Shown piece after piece: positions 35,231 to 45,980 of a stretch of 64,000 nucleotides of DNA. The translations under genes were made by a program, and so were the position numbers. This DNA is from Jaltomata sinuosa. Lineage: Eukaryota > Streptophyta > Magnoliopsida > Solanales > Solanaceae. A model generated the notes under the pieces. That model did no database searches and was not told the origin of the DNA. It was given only the letters and a program-made list of their open reading frames with translations. Location of the stretch: positions 1 through 64,000 of the forward strand of contig QJPP01001819.1 in assembly GCA_003996215.1 (NCBI GenBank). Reading direction: 5' to 3'. The first letter of the stretch is position 1; every line of letters starts with the position of its first letter.

Positions 35231-36506
35231 TGTAATGACCCTCTAGGTTATTTCTCTATTTTCATGCATTTTCAGCATTTCAAGTTTTTCCATAGTGACT
35301 ACATTTCATTTATAACTTGTTGATATTGACGGTTCAGTTCTTGAGTTGTTCGTTTGTATTTTAGAAGAGCTTCCCTATTTTGAAACTCTTAAAGCTAGAA
35401 GACTTGACTTTGGTCAATATTCAGATAAGTCAGGCTCGGATGGGAATTCTATCATCGTCATTAGCTCTGGAGTGTTGACTTTGGGCTAGTGGGACCTTTG
35501 ATTTTGGTCCCGAGACTTCCGGATTCATTTTGGGCTTTGGATTGGTTTTTGGCTAAAATGGAGTTTGTGGGTGTAGGACCTACTTTATGTTGAAACAATT
35601 TCCGTTAGGAATTTTGTTAATTTTGTTGAGTCTGGAATGCCATTTTCAATTGGATAGAATATTTTGTTTATGGTCATGGGATTCTGGATGAATCTTGAGG
35701 ATCCATCCGATGAATTTTTGGACTTGTTATTTCTGCTGGTTTTGTTGTTGCTGGTGGGTCCGTTTTTGCGATCCTTTTTCCGCTTTTGTGATGTCCACTT
35801 TTGTGGATACCACTTTTGTGGAGGTGCAGGTTCATAGTGACCTCCGCATTTGCGGAGGGTCTATCACTTTTGTGACATCTGCTTTTGCAGTATTTATATA
35901 GCGGCTCGCCTTGTTTTCTCCTCTTTTATTCTGAAAATTTCTCCATTGTTAGAGCTCTAAGCTCAAGTTTTTACTGAGGTATCATCAACTAAGGCTTGGG
36001 ATTGTTGGATCCTCATCCGTGACCATTTTTCCATCTTATATTCGTAAGTTTTTGGCTCCAATTCCGATTAATTTCTTTCCTAATTCTTGAATTGTTCTTG
36101 GTCTTTTTGGGCTATTTTGAGCTCGAATTTGATGTCGGATCATGCTAAAATCGTGAATTTTATTTTTGATTTTGGTAAGCAGGCCCCATAGGTGATTTTT
36201 TACCCATTTTTTGGCCTGAATTTCTTTATAGTGATATGGATATCATTATTCTCGTGTTAACGCGTAAATTGCTATCTTGATAGCACGGCAGCATTTGGAG
36301 GCTTCTAAGAGGACAAAAGCTCCGGTCTAGTTGGGTTGTGCACGCGTGTTCGGCTTCCAGGTAGGTTACGACTTACCTTCTTTTAGACTTAGCTCATTTA
36401 AGGTACTTGTATGGTAGTTTGTTAATTATTGGGGGGGATATTATGGTTTTGTTATGATGATTACGAAATTATGATTCTTATAGCTGATTTACTTACTTTA
36501 GCTTAG
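35231..36506 (+). repeat. LTR E, first 1.3 kb
   Basis: It begins TGTAATGACCCTC, the start form of family-C LTRs but in plus orientation, and is interrupted at 36506 by LTR D. About 470-650 bp in, there is a cluster of short palindromic words such as CCACTTTTGTGG and CCGCATTTGCGG (35700-35890). A TATA-like TATTTATATAG lies at 35890-35900. The rest of the element must lie beyond the window, because D and everything nested in it separates the two halves. The supposed start is supported only by its form. Confidence 0.5.
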
Positions 36507-38032
36507 TGTCACGACCTAAAATCGGGCTGCGATGGCGCCTAGGTAACCCCCAGTAGGCAATCCAACCTAACATGTGAAAGTAAGTAAAAACAATTCAAAT
36601 AAGGAAGACGGAAGAGAAATATAAGTAAAATAGGGCCAATAGCATAGATACATACCAAGTGTAATAAATATACAAAAATAGCCCTAGCGTGACCGAGAAG
36701 ACAATACATATATACAAGAACCAACCCCGGACCTGGTGTCACCGGTACAAAAGCTTCTAAAGCATGGAGTAGTTGTACACAAGTACTATCTATCCAAAAT
36801 ATAAAATATAGACAGGTAGATAGATGGAAATCAGTAAAAGTCTCCAAAACACCGGGAGCTCACCACGATCCGAACAGTAGCTGGCCACCAACGACAGGAG
36901 GATAACTGAGGGTGGCTCATATTAGGTGTTGCATCAGAAAAAGATGCAGAGTGTAGTATGAGTACCAAAATAACGGGTATCCAATAGGCATCATATGCCG
37001 ACCGAGCATAAAAATATAATATATAATATAAACTACAGGAAAGTAAGCTAACTACAGGGATCCACCATAATATAATTATCAATGAAAAATAAATCTAACT
37101 GAGCTAACAGAGAAGATAATAATGATAATCAAGGCAACAGATAATCCATGTGCACTCAAGCCAATGCAATGCGATGGCAGATGATGTGATGCAAAAATAT
37201 AAAAACCCGATATCTGGTACCCCGGGCACCCAAAATTTAACCTCGAACTCATCAACAAATGCATAAAAAGTAAACCCAGATATGTGCTCCTTGGGTCGCT
37301 CAGAATTGAACATCGAGCTTATCAACAGAAAAGTAAACGGAGAAAAGGTCCAAAAATGTCCCTCGAACCGACATAAAAGTGGTTCTTTTCTTTTCTTTCC
37401 AAAACCAATGATGAAATATAAGATAGTTCTTTAAAAAAATTCAAAAGTCGTGATAAGGTGTCAAATCTCCAGTTTAGACCAAAAATTTCCTTTCCTTTCT
37501 GTACCGCTAGTCATGTAAATGCAGCATGAACATGTAAATTTCCAAAATCGGAGAATATATCACACGAACAAGGCAAACAGGGCAAAACACCCTCCAAATA
37601 AGAGAACTGACCTGGAACTCCATCCAATTCGTGTTATGGCCTTGCCCACAATTACACAGCAACAGTAAATAAAATAGAAGGAATGGAAAATAATCGCGAA
37701 AATAACTAAAAGCACCTACTCTACCTCTAAAACCTCCTAAAACAATTTTAAGGATTCTAGTCTAACCACAGAAATTCTACAAGCTCATAAACTAAGGATA
37801 AACAGTATAATCCTACTCTACAGTCCCGAAATGGAAAATTATACAATCACAGGATTTAAGCGTATTTCTACTCTACGATACTAGCTAACGTTCTAATAAA
37901 ATATAAAACATAGAATCTAACTAAGCCAAGTCTAAAAAGGAAACCATAACCTACCTCGAGGCCGAACCACAAACACGAATAATCACTCATGTGCCTTCCC
38001 CTTCCAAACATCCTCTGAAAGTTGTCACGCTA
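36507..38032 (-). repeat. LTR D (family C), interrupted by element B5
   Basis: It starts TGTCACGACCTAAAATCGGG at 36507 and is homologous to the left parts of C1 and C2 (for example the AACGGGTATCCAATAGGCAT block at 36979-36998). On the minus strand this is the end of an LTR. At 38032 it is interrupted by the LTR of B5, with CGCTA (38028-38032) as the expected target site. Its other half should resume beyond the right end of the window. Confidence 0.6.
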
Positions 38033-38606
38033 TGAAACACCCCAGAATTCAAACCAGCCTTTAAACTCAGAAACTCTACAAATTCTAAACTTCTAGGAAT
38101 CACTAGTCAAGTCCACAAGCTGTGGAAGGAACCACAGCTCACTAAAAGGTCTCGTGAAATGAGTCATGCAGACCATCCTCAGGTCTGAGAACCACGAGTG
38201 AGTTTCACAGTTCGTGGATGGTTCCACGGGTCATGAAAATAACTTATGGAACTCAAACTGAGGATAGTCAATTCCCCAGCAAACCACGAATGGTTTTTAT
38301 GACTCGTGGATAGTTCCACGAGCCGTACTGTTGATCCGTGAAAAATAACCCACAACTTGTATTTTGGGCTCAGAAACCACGACTCCAATCAATGAACAGT
38401 GGTTCCATCTACGGTCTGTGGAACCTGAAACCGATATTTTACTTTGTTTTTCCCAGCTTTTATCTAGGGGTATTTTTGTAATTTCCCACCCTCTTAACTC
38501 CTAAGTGAGGTCATTTTGGACAATTCTAGAAGGGTTTTAACTTTAATTAGTCTAAGTCTTCCCCCTTAAGTTCTCATTCAATTCAAAAGGAGAAAGGGTC
38601 TCCTTC
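38033..38606 (+). repeat. 5' LTR of element B5, piece 1
   Basis: It begins TGAAACACCCCAG and aligns with the reverse complement of the B2 LTR start (25432 leftward), including the cluster of CCACGAGTCGTGG-like palindromes (38110-38420). It is interrupted by element A1, whose target site CCTTC is at 38602-38606. It continues at 48184. Confidence 0.75.
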
Positions 38607-40791
38607 TGTAACAATCGGGTCCGTCGTTACTGGTAGTCCAATCGTGCCAAGTTTTAGAGTTAGAAAACTCTGGGTTTAGGAGTTTGAAATTCTGGGCTAG
38701 GCTAGCCTCAGCCGATTTTGGAGAAAGGTAGAGTCTAGGGAAATTAGGGTAAGAATTTGTCTATGTGTCTTATTTTGAGCTAGTTTTCCGGGTAGCCAAG
38801 GCATAAAAGAGTCCGGAGGAATTTTAAGAATCGAGTTTGGGTAAGTAGAACTCCCAAAATCGCGTTTGACGTGAAGGGGTTATTTCGGATCATCGGGGAA
38901 AGCAAGTGTGTTGTAAAATGGTCAAAACTGGGAGATTTCTGAACATTCTGTCCATGACGAGCGCAACAGTCCACCGTATCAACCTCCACTATAGCGGTGG
39001 TCAAGACAGTCAACACCGCTTAAGACCGCTATAGAGGAAGTCGTCCGCTATAGCGGGACCGCTATAGCAGAGCAGGGACCGCTATAGTGGGCCAACGGGA
39101 TTTTAATGCAGAAACATTCCCCAAAATATTCAGTTTTCACAACTTTATTTTGGGAGAAGGGCTAGGCGATTCCAGGCGATTTTCCTCCTTTTCCCATCGA
39201 ATTTCTTCCCTAAGGTAAGGTTTCTACTCCCCAATCTTTGTACTACATTTCCTATGCGGTAGAATTGCTAGGAGGGAACTTGGGGAAAGGTTGGAATAAC
39301 CTAGGAATAGTAGAATCCAAGAAAGGAAGGGGATTCCAAGCATGAATGTTCTTAGGCATTGTTAAAAGTATGTTATTATGATCATAGGTTATTAAATTCT
39401 CTATGTTTATCCATAAAAATGATAGAAGTAGGTGAATTAACGGTTGAAAACCCCGGGAAAAGGGTGGGACGATCATGGGTGGCCTGGGGTTTGGGGATTT
39501 GGTGTAATCCGGGTACAGTGCAGGCCCTGTGTGTTAATTGTATGTACTTGTGTGTTATTTTAGACCAAGAACAAGAAAGGAATACAAAACACGGGAAAGC
39601 TCGAGTTGAATAGAGCTTGGATCATTTTGAGTTATGTGATGGCTTACGATTTCAGTAAATGTTGTATATTCTTGTACTCATATCTAAGTGTTTGTATGAA
39701 TTACATTGCTTAGGGGAGTTGTGTAGAATGTCTAAGGTTCTTGCTTTACAGTCTGTGATTGAAGGGTGTTTGCTTGTTGGTTTACAAGTTGTTTGATCAT
39801 CTATTTGACTGTGAGTTATTGACATTCAGTTCGCTCGGGTACCACGTCTAGTACTGGTATAACAAAGTGTTGGCATGGGTACCATGCCTGGTACAGTAAT
39901 ACTAATAGTTGGCTCGGGTACCACGCCTGGTACGGGTGTACTTTTGTTGCATCATTGTATTTTCATTGTTGTGTTGCATTGATTGATATTGGTTCCGTGA
40001 GTGGACCGGGATGCTTATTGAAATGTGTTATTGGTTTTGGTGGCCCTTGAGAAGCCAGGGAAATTCTGCATAACTGTTATGTTGGCCTTGGTTTAGGACG
40101 GGTTGTTCATTGATTTTTGTGTTGTCTAGAGGGGATCCCAGGGTGGGTCCGGGCTAGATGGAAAGGTATAGTTATTGGTATATGGTTGTGGCTCAGATTA
40201 TAGGTGGTGTATTCATGCGGGAACAAGCTAAGTTGAGACCTATAGTCTAGGTGTGTCTGTTGATATTGTTGCATGTTTTCCATACCTATTACTTGATATT
40301 GTCATACTGTTTATATACTGTTTATCTAAAAACTGGCTGATGATCCTACCAGTACACAGTGGTGGTGTACTGATACTGCACTTGCTTTTCTTTTGGTAAG
40401 TACAGGAAATCTTCCAGCGGCTGAGATGCAACCTCATCTATACCACCGATGATTTCTGACTACTAGGGTGAGCTTATTGATCGAGCTACCTTGGGTTTAT
40501 CTCTAGAGTTTCAGCCCACTTGTTTTCGGTTAAAAACTATTTTTGAATTCTTTTTGGGGTTGCATCCCTGTATTCTAGATATTGGTAGTAATGTTTTGTA
40601 CTGCAACTTTCAGTTTCTAGGGGGGATTTTTCGTAGGATGATATTAATGCAATAGTTCTTTACTTATTTAATTGCTAGTTTACTTCTGTTTGATGGTTTT
40701 AGGCTGTTAGTCTAGGGAAAGGGTTGAACTCTATTGGTTCGCTCATCCGGGGGTTGGGTAGGTGACACTCACGATGGTCTGGGTCATGACA
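38607..40791 (+). repeat. 5' LTR of element A1
   Basis: 2185 bp, starts TGTAACAATCGGG and ends GGGTCATGACA. It contains CGCTATAGCGG-like palindromes (38985-39090) and three imperfect GGTACCACGCCTGGTAC-type repeats (39835-39935). Relative to the 3' LTR it lacks one palindrome unit of about 20 bp near 39000. Confidence 0.92.
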
Positions 40792-40795
40792 AAGA

Positions 40796-40808
40796 TGGTA
40801 TCAGAGCC
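40796..40808 (+). other. Primer-binding site of element A1
   Basis: TGGTATCAGAGCC, complementary to the 3' end of initiator tRNA-Met, four bases after the LTR. Confidence 0.9.
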
Positions 40809-41012
40809 CTAGGTTCGTTGATCTCGTCGTACCAAACAGGTCTAGTAGAGTCTTGCAGAACGGTGCAGAGACGTCCATACTTTTCTTCGAGAGGCTATGG
40901 GGCTTTAGGAAAAAACTATCTCCTCCTTCTTTCCTTAGTGCTATAACTTGACTCCAATTGGTATCTGGTGATACAAATTGGTATATAACCTTATTCACTC
41001 TTATGTCCGCAG

Positions 41013-42470
41013 ATGGTTACTACAAGGAACAACGGAGCAAGGCTAGCGGTCCCAGCAGCGGGCTCGGCAGTTCATGGCAGAGGTAGAGGAAGGGGCAGGG
41101 GATGAGTTGGAGCCACACCCGCCAGGGGTAGAGCTCAAACTGCTACTGAGGTTCGTGAAGCGACCCCTCCCCCACGTCAGGATCATATGGCGGAAAAGGT
41201 GGAAGTGATTGTGGAGGATGAAGAGGCACAAGCCGAGGCGGCACCGATTAGGGATGTAGGCCCTCCTACTATGACACCGGAAGCTTTTCAACAGGCGTGG
41301 AATATTCTGAGTGGGTTGGTTGGTGCTGGATCCATACCCGCAGCATATGCAAATCAGGCCTTGGATACTCAGCCAGTGGTTACTACAACGCCTAGGATGG
41401 ATGCAGCTTCAGGTATGAATGATTTCTTCAGGCCAATGCTAGGCCCAGTAATGATAGTAAATGAGCATGAGATGCTGACTAAGTTTCTTAGGCTGAAACC
41501 TCCGACGTTTCAGGGTACAGACAAGGAGGATGCGTATGAGTTCATCCTGGATTTCTATGAGAGGTTGCACAAGTTGGGTATTGTAAGTCAGCATGGGGTT
41601 GAGTTTGTCACTTTTCAGCTGCAGGGTGATGCCAAGTAGTGGTGGAGGTCTCATGTTGAGTGTTGGTCTTCTGTTCTACCTCCACTGACTTGGGAGCAGT
41701 TCCATGCCTTGTTATTGGAGAAGTACGTACCCTGTACTTTGAGTGAACGGAAGAAATATGAGTTCTTAAACTTAGAACAGGGTGGCATATCAGTCTCGGC
41801 TTATGAGGCCAAGTTCCATGCATTATCTCGCTTTGCTACACAGATGTTGGGGTCCGAGGAGGAACGGGTCTGGTTGTTTGTCAAGGGTCTAAATAGTGAA
41901 CTGCAGGTACTATCAGTGCATATGACTTCTTCAGGAAAGGGCTTTAATGATGTAGTGGATTATGTGAAGAAGATAGAGGGAGTTAGGCAAGCGGGGTAGG
42001 CTAAGGCTTTAGCCAAGAAGCCCCAGAATGAGGCAAATTTTGGTGGTTCATACTCCAGGGGGCAGAATCAGCAAGCTTACTTGGCCCATCCTATTTAATT
42101 AGCTCTACCAGCTACTATAGGTGGTCATCAAGGATCTCAGTCTTCAGCTTCTAGAGGTCAGGGAGCGTCTTATACATCAGCTAGCAGACCTACTCTTGAC
42201 TGTGGTGCTTCCATTGTGGTGAGCTGGGACACTTTAAGAGGGAATGCCCGCATAGGCAGATAGGTAATCAGGGTCAGCAGTAGACTAGAGTAGTGGTTCC
42301 GGCAGACAGAGGCGGTAATGCTAAGGATCATCCACAGGGTGGGTGAGGTAATTTTTAGGGAGGTCGGGGAGACAGGGGGAATATCAGCGCAGGTAGGGGT
42401 GCAGCGCAGCCAATCTAGAAAGTTACCCGGATTGATGATCAGGCTCACTGCTATGCTTTTCTAGGGAGGA
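41013..42470 (+). pseudogene. Retrotransposon gag (element A1)
   Basis: The ATG at 41013 matches the gag start of A3. In order: a short Gly/Arg-rich N-terminus; the capsid-like core (MLTKFLRLKPPTFQG at about 41469; VEFVTFQLQGD at about 41599; SAYEAKFHALSRFATQ at about 41795; FVKGLNSELQVLS at about 41878); a Ser/Gly/Gln-rich region; and a zinc knuckle CFHCGELGHFKREC (42206-42247) with all four ligands kept. Gag forms the particle and binds element RNA. In-frame stops are TGA at 41103 and TAG at 41637 and 41997. A frameshift lies just before the knuckle, whose frame differs from the preceding one. The last two TAGs stand where related copies have Gln codons. Confidence 0.85.
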
Positions 42471-42475
42471 CCGAG

Positions 42476-42760
42476 GTGGAAGCCTCAGTTGTAGTGATCA
42501 CAGGTACTATTCTTGTCTGCGATAAAATGGCTTCGGTATTATTTGACCCAGGTTCTACATATTCTTATGTGTCTGTGAGTTTTGCTTTGGGGCTGGATTT
42601 GATTTGTGATATCCTTGATTCCCCTATCCATGTTTCTACCCTGGTTGGAGAGTTTGTGATTGTGACTCATGTATATCGTGACTGTTCTGTTGTGTTTGTA
42701 GGGTTGCATACTTGGGTAGACTTGGTAATTCTAGATATGGCTGATTTTGATATTATCTAG
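42476..42760 (+). pseudogene. Retrotransposon aspartic protease (element A1)
   Basis: A frame of 94 codons with VLFDPGSTYSYVS at about 42535-42575, followed by Val- and Asp-rich segments and a WVDLVILDMADFDII ending. The active-site triplet reads DPG instead of the usual DSG or DTG, as in the two related copies in the window. The frame ends in a TAG at 42758, where A3 has TTG (ILGM). The protein continues in the next frame segment at 42764. Confidence 0.8.
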
Positions 42761-42763
42761 GGT

Positions 42764-43869
42764 ATGACCTGGCTATGTCCTTATCATGTTGTATTGAACT
42801 GTAACACCAAGACTGTGGCTTTAGAGATTCCGGGTAAGGATAGACTAGAGTGGGAGGGTGTGTACAGGACTAAGCCAGTTAAGATAATATCATTTGTTCG
42901 GGCTAGGAAGCTAGTGGGGAGGGGGTGTCTAGCCTTCTTGGCTCATCTCCGGGATGATAGTGTGGTGTCCCCTCCTATTGAGTCAGATCTAGTGGTTTCT
43001 GAATTTTTAGAGGTGTTTCCAGTGGACTTGCCTGGTATGCCTCCGGACAGGGATATAGATTTTTGTATTGATTTGGAGCCAGGCACTCATCCCATTTCCA
43101 TTCATCCGTATCGTATGGCTCCGGCAGAGTTAAGGAAACTTAAGACTCAGCTGCAGGAACTCCTAGATAAGGTATTTATACGTCCCAGTGCTTTGCTTTG
43201 GGGTGCTCCGATTTTATTTGTAAAGAAGAAGGATGGTAGTATGCGGATGTGCATAGATTATAGGAAGTTGAACAAGGTGACCATCCGGAATAAGTACCCT
43301 CTACCCCGTATAGATGATTTGTTTGACCAACTTCAGGGTGCATTAGTGTTCTCAAAAATCGACTTGAGGTCGGGGTACCATCATTTAAAGATTAGGCCTG
43401 AGGACATTCTGAAAACAGCTTTTCAGACTCGGTATGGACATTACGAGTTTCTAGTAATGTCATTTGGTTTGACCAATTCACCGACAGCATTCATGAGTTT
43501 TATGAATGGGGTGTTAAGTCCTACTTGGATTCCTTTGTTATCGTGTTCATCGATGATATTTTGATCTACTCTAAGAGTAGGGAGGAGAATGCTAATCATC
43601 TTTGTATTGTGCTGGATATCTTGAGACACCAAAAGCTTTATGCAAAATTCACTAAGTGTGAGTTTTGGTTGAATTCCATGGCATTCTTGGGGCATGTAGT
43701 GTCAGAAAGGGGGATGATGGTGGATCCCCAGAAAATTGAGGCAGTCAAGAGTTGGGTTCGGCCTAGCTCTGTGACAGAGGTGAGGAGTTTTGTTGGGCTC
43801 GTGGGGTACTACCAAAGGTTTGTTAAGAATTTTTCTTCTATTGCTACTCACTTGACCAGGCTAACATAG
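42764..43869 (+). pseudogene. Reverse transcriptase (element A1)
   Basis: It opens with the end of the protease and linker (WLCPYHVVLNCNT, RLEWEG). Then follow MPPDRDIDF (about 43038), the fingers with ILFVKKKDGSMRMCIDYR (about 43211-43264), KIDLRSGYHH (about 43357), FQTRYGHYEF, and the catalytic FIDDILIYS (43546 on; Asp pair at 43552-43557). The thumb and connection follow (FLGHVVSERG, VRSFVGLVGYYQRF). One base is lost near 43512, so the reading shifts from the frame starting at 42764 to the one starting at 43525. A TAG at 43867 stands where A3 has CAG. All seven conserved RT blocks can be followed; it is inactive because of the shift. Confidence 0.88.
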
Positions 43870-44370
43870 AAGGATGTACCATTCGTGTGGTCCCATAAGT
43901 GCGAGGAGAGCTTCCAAAAGCTCAAGACACTTTTGACCACAGCCCCTATTTTGTCCTTGCCGGTTGAAGGTAAAGACTTTGTTGTTTTCTGTGATGCTTC
44001 ACATTTTGGTTTGGGTGATGTGTTGATGCAGGATAGGAATGTGATAGCCTATGCATCCAGGCAGTTGAAAGTGCATGAGAGGAATTACCCGACTCACGAC
44101 TTATAGTTGGCAGCGGTGGTTTTTGCATTAGAAATTTGGAGACACTACCTTTATGGTGTCAAGTGTGAGGTATTCATAGATCATCGTAGTCTGCAGCACG
44201 TATTCACTCAGAAGGATTTGAATTTGAGGCAGAGAAGGTGGATGGATCTATTGAAGTACTATGATGTGACCATTCAGTACCATCTCGGTAAGGTTAATGT
44301 GGTGGCAGACGCATTAAGCCGAAAAACTGTTAGCATGGGTAGCTTGGCTTGTTTGGGGGTGTCCAAATGA
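43870..44370 (+). pseudogene. Ribonuclease H (element A1)
   Basis: Continues the RT and would degrade the RNA strand of the hybrid. Seen are ILSLPVEGKDFVVFCDASHF (first Asp at about 43993), VIAYASRQLKVHERNYPTHD, then AAVVFALEIWRHYLYG (second acidic residue). Next come IDHRSLQHVFTQKDLN and NVVADALSR (last Asp at about 44308). A TAG at 44104 replaces the GAG seen in A3. The frame ends at a TGA at 44368. Confidence 0.85.
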
Positions 44371-45840
44371 CCACTAGCTAAGGAAATTTAGGCTTTGGAG
44401 GCCAAGTTCATGTACTTGGGTGTCTCAGATCAAGGTTGATTGTTGGCCAGCATCGAGGTCAAGGCCACCTTCATAGAGGAGATAAAGGAAAAATAGTTTC
44501 AGGACCTGAAACTGAGTAAGCTGCGAGGTAAGGTAATATTCGGGGAGTCCAGAGACGTCATGTTAGACTCTGGTAGGGTGTTGCATTTCAGGGAGAGGAT
44601 TTGTGTTCTTCGGGTGGATGATATGATTCAGAAAATCTTGGCAGAAGCTCATGGTTCGCGGTACTCAATTCATCCGGGTGTGACTAAAATGTACAGGAGC
44701 TTGAGGCAGCGTTACTGGTGGCCCGAAATGAAAAGGGACATAATTGATTTTGTGTCCAAATGTCAGAACTGCCAGCAGGTAAAGTATGAACATCAGAGAC
44801 CTGTAGGACTACTTCAGAGAATGCCAATTCCAAAGTGGGAGTGGGAAAGGATAGCCATGGATTTTGTGGTGGGTCTTCCCAAGACATTGGGGAAGTATGA
44901 CTCATTTTGGGTCATTGTTGACAGGCTAACCAAGTCCGCTCATTTCATTTCGGTCAGGGTAGATTACAATTCGCAGCAATTGGCCAAGATCTACGTGAAG
45001 AAGATTGTGAGACTGCATGGGGTACCACTGTCTATCATTTTAGAAAGAGGTATGCAGTTTACTTCAAAGTTTTAGGGCAAGTTACATGAAGAGTTGGGTA
45101 CACAACTCACTTTTAGCACAGCCTTCCATCCTCAGACTGATGGTCAGTCGGAAAGGACAATCCAGGTATTGGAGGACATGCTGAGAGTATATGTGATGGA
45201 CTTCAGGGGTCATTGGGACCAGTTTCTACCATTGTGTGAATTCTCGTACAATAATAGCTACCACTCCAGTATTGATATGGCACCGTTCGAGGCATTATAT
45301 GGAAGGAATTACAGATCACTGGTTGGGTGGTTTGAGAAAGGCGATGTGAAGCCTCTGGGCGTAGACTTAGTGAAGAAAGCACAGGATAAGGTAAGGGGCA
45401 TTCAGACCAATTTGCTGGCTTCTCAAAGCAGGCAGAAGGAATATGCAGATCGCAAGGTCCGGGACATAGACTTTCAGGTTAGTGAACAGGTATTGTTAAA
45501 GCTGTCACTAATGAAAGGGGTTATGCGGTTAGGTAAGAAGGGCAAGCTTACCCCTTGATTTATCAGTCTGTTTGAAGTTCCTGAAATTGTGGGGCCAGTA
45601 GCTTACAAGTTAGCACTGCTACCTAGTTTGTTGGGAGTCCATTTGGTATTCCATGTATCCATACTTAAGCGATACCATGGGGATAGGGATTACACCATCA
45701 AGTGGGATGAGGTACTTTTTGATAAGGATCTTTGGTATGAAGATGAACTAGTTTTGATTCTTGCTCGGGATGTCTGGAGATTGAGGACTAAGGTGATTGA
45801 TATGGTAAAGGTCAGTGGAAGCATCGTCCGGTTAAGGAAG
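44371..45840 (+). pseudogene. Integrase with chromodomain-like tail (element A1)
   Basis: Zinc finger with two His (AEAHGSRYSIHPG, about 44645) and CQNCQ (about 44760), then the core with MDFVVGLP (first Asp, about 44860). The second acidic site should be SDRGTQ as in A3, but reads LERGMQ (45040-45057; the Asp is Glu at 45043). DGQSERTI carries the third residue (about 45138). A GPY/F-like region and VFHVSILKRYHGD (about 45650) follow. The tail contains RDVWRLRTK and, past a frameshift near 45810, VTWETEKDMW and a YPQLF-type ending (to about 45890). A TAG at 45073 replaces the TTG of A3. The chromodomain-like tail could direct integration to heterochromatin, as proposed for chromoviruses. Confidence 0.85.
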
Positions 45841-45980
45841 TGACTTGGGAAACCGAGAAGGACATGTGGGATAAGTACCCTCAACTGTTTGAGGATTCAG
45901 GTACTACACTTCCCTCCTTTTATTTCTGTAATTTTGGGTTTGATCGTTTGGGGATGAATGATGGGTAAATTGGTATCTGT
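45841..45980 (+). other. 3' untranslated region and purine-rich tract of A1
   Basis: It holds the last integrase codons, then TTTGGGGATGAATGATGGG (45947-45965), a purine-rich run conserved in A3 at 59895-59913. It ends with GGTATCTGT just before the 3' LTR. The purine run is the best PPT candidate, although it lies about 15 bases from the LTR. Confidence 0.5.

Noticed and set aside
41043..41291. Minus-strand frames opposite gag (also 51022-51327, 52104-52409).
   Set aside because: They mirror well-supported gag sequence on the plus strand and match nothing.
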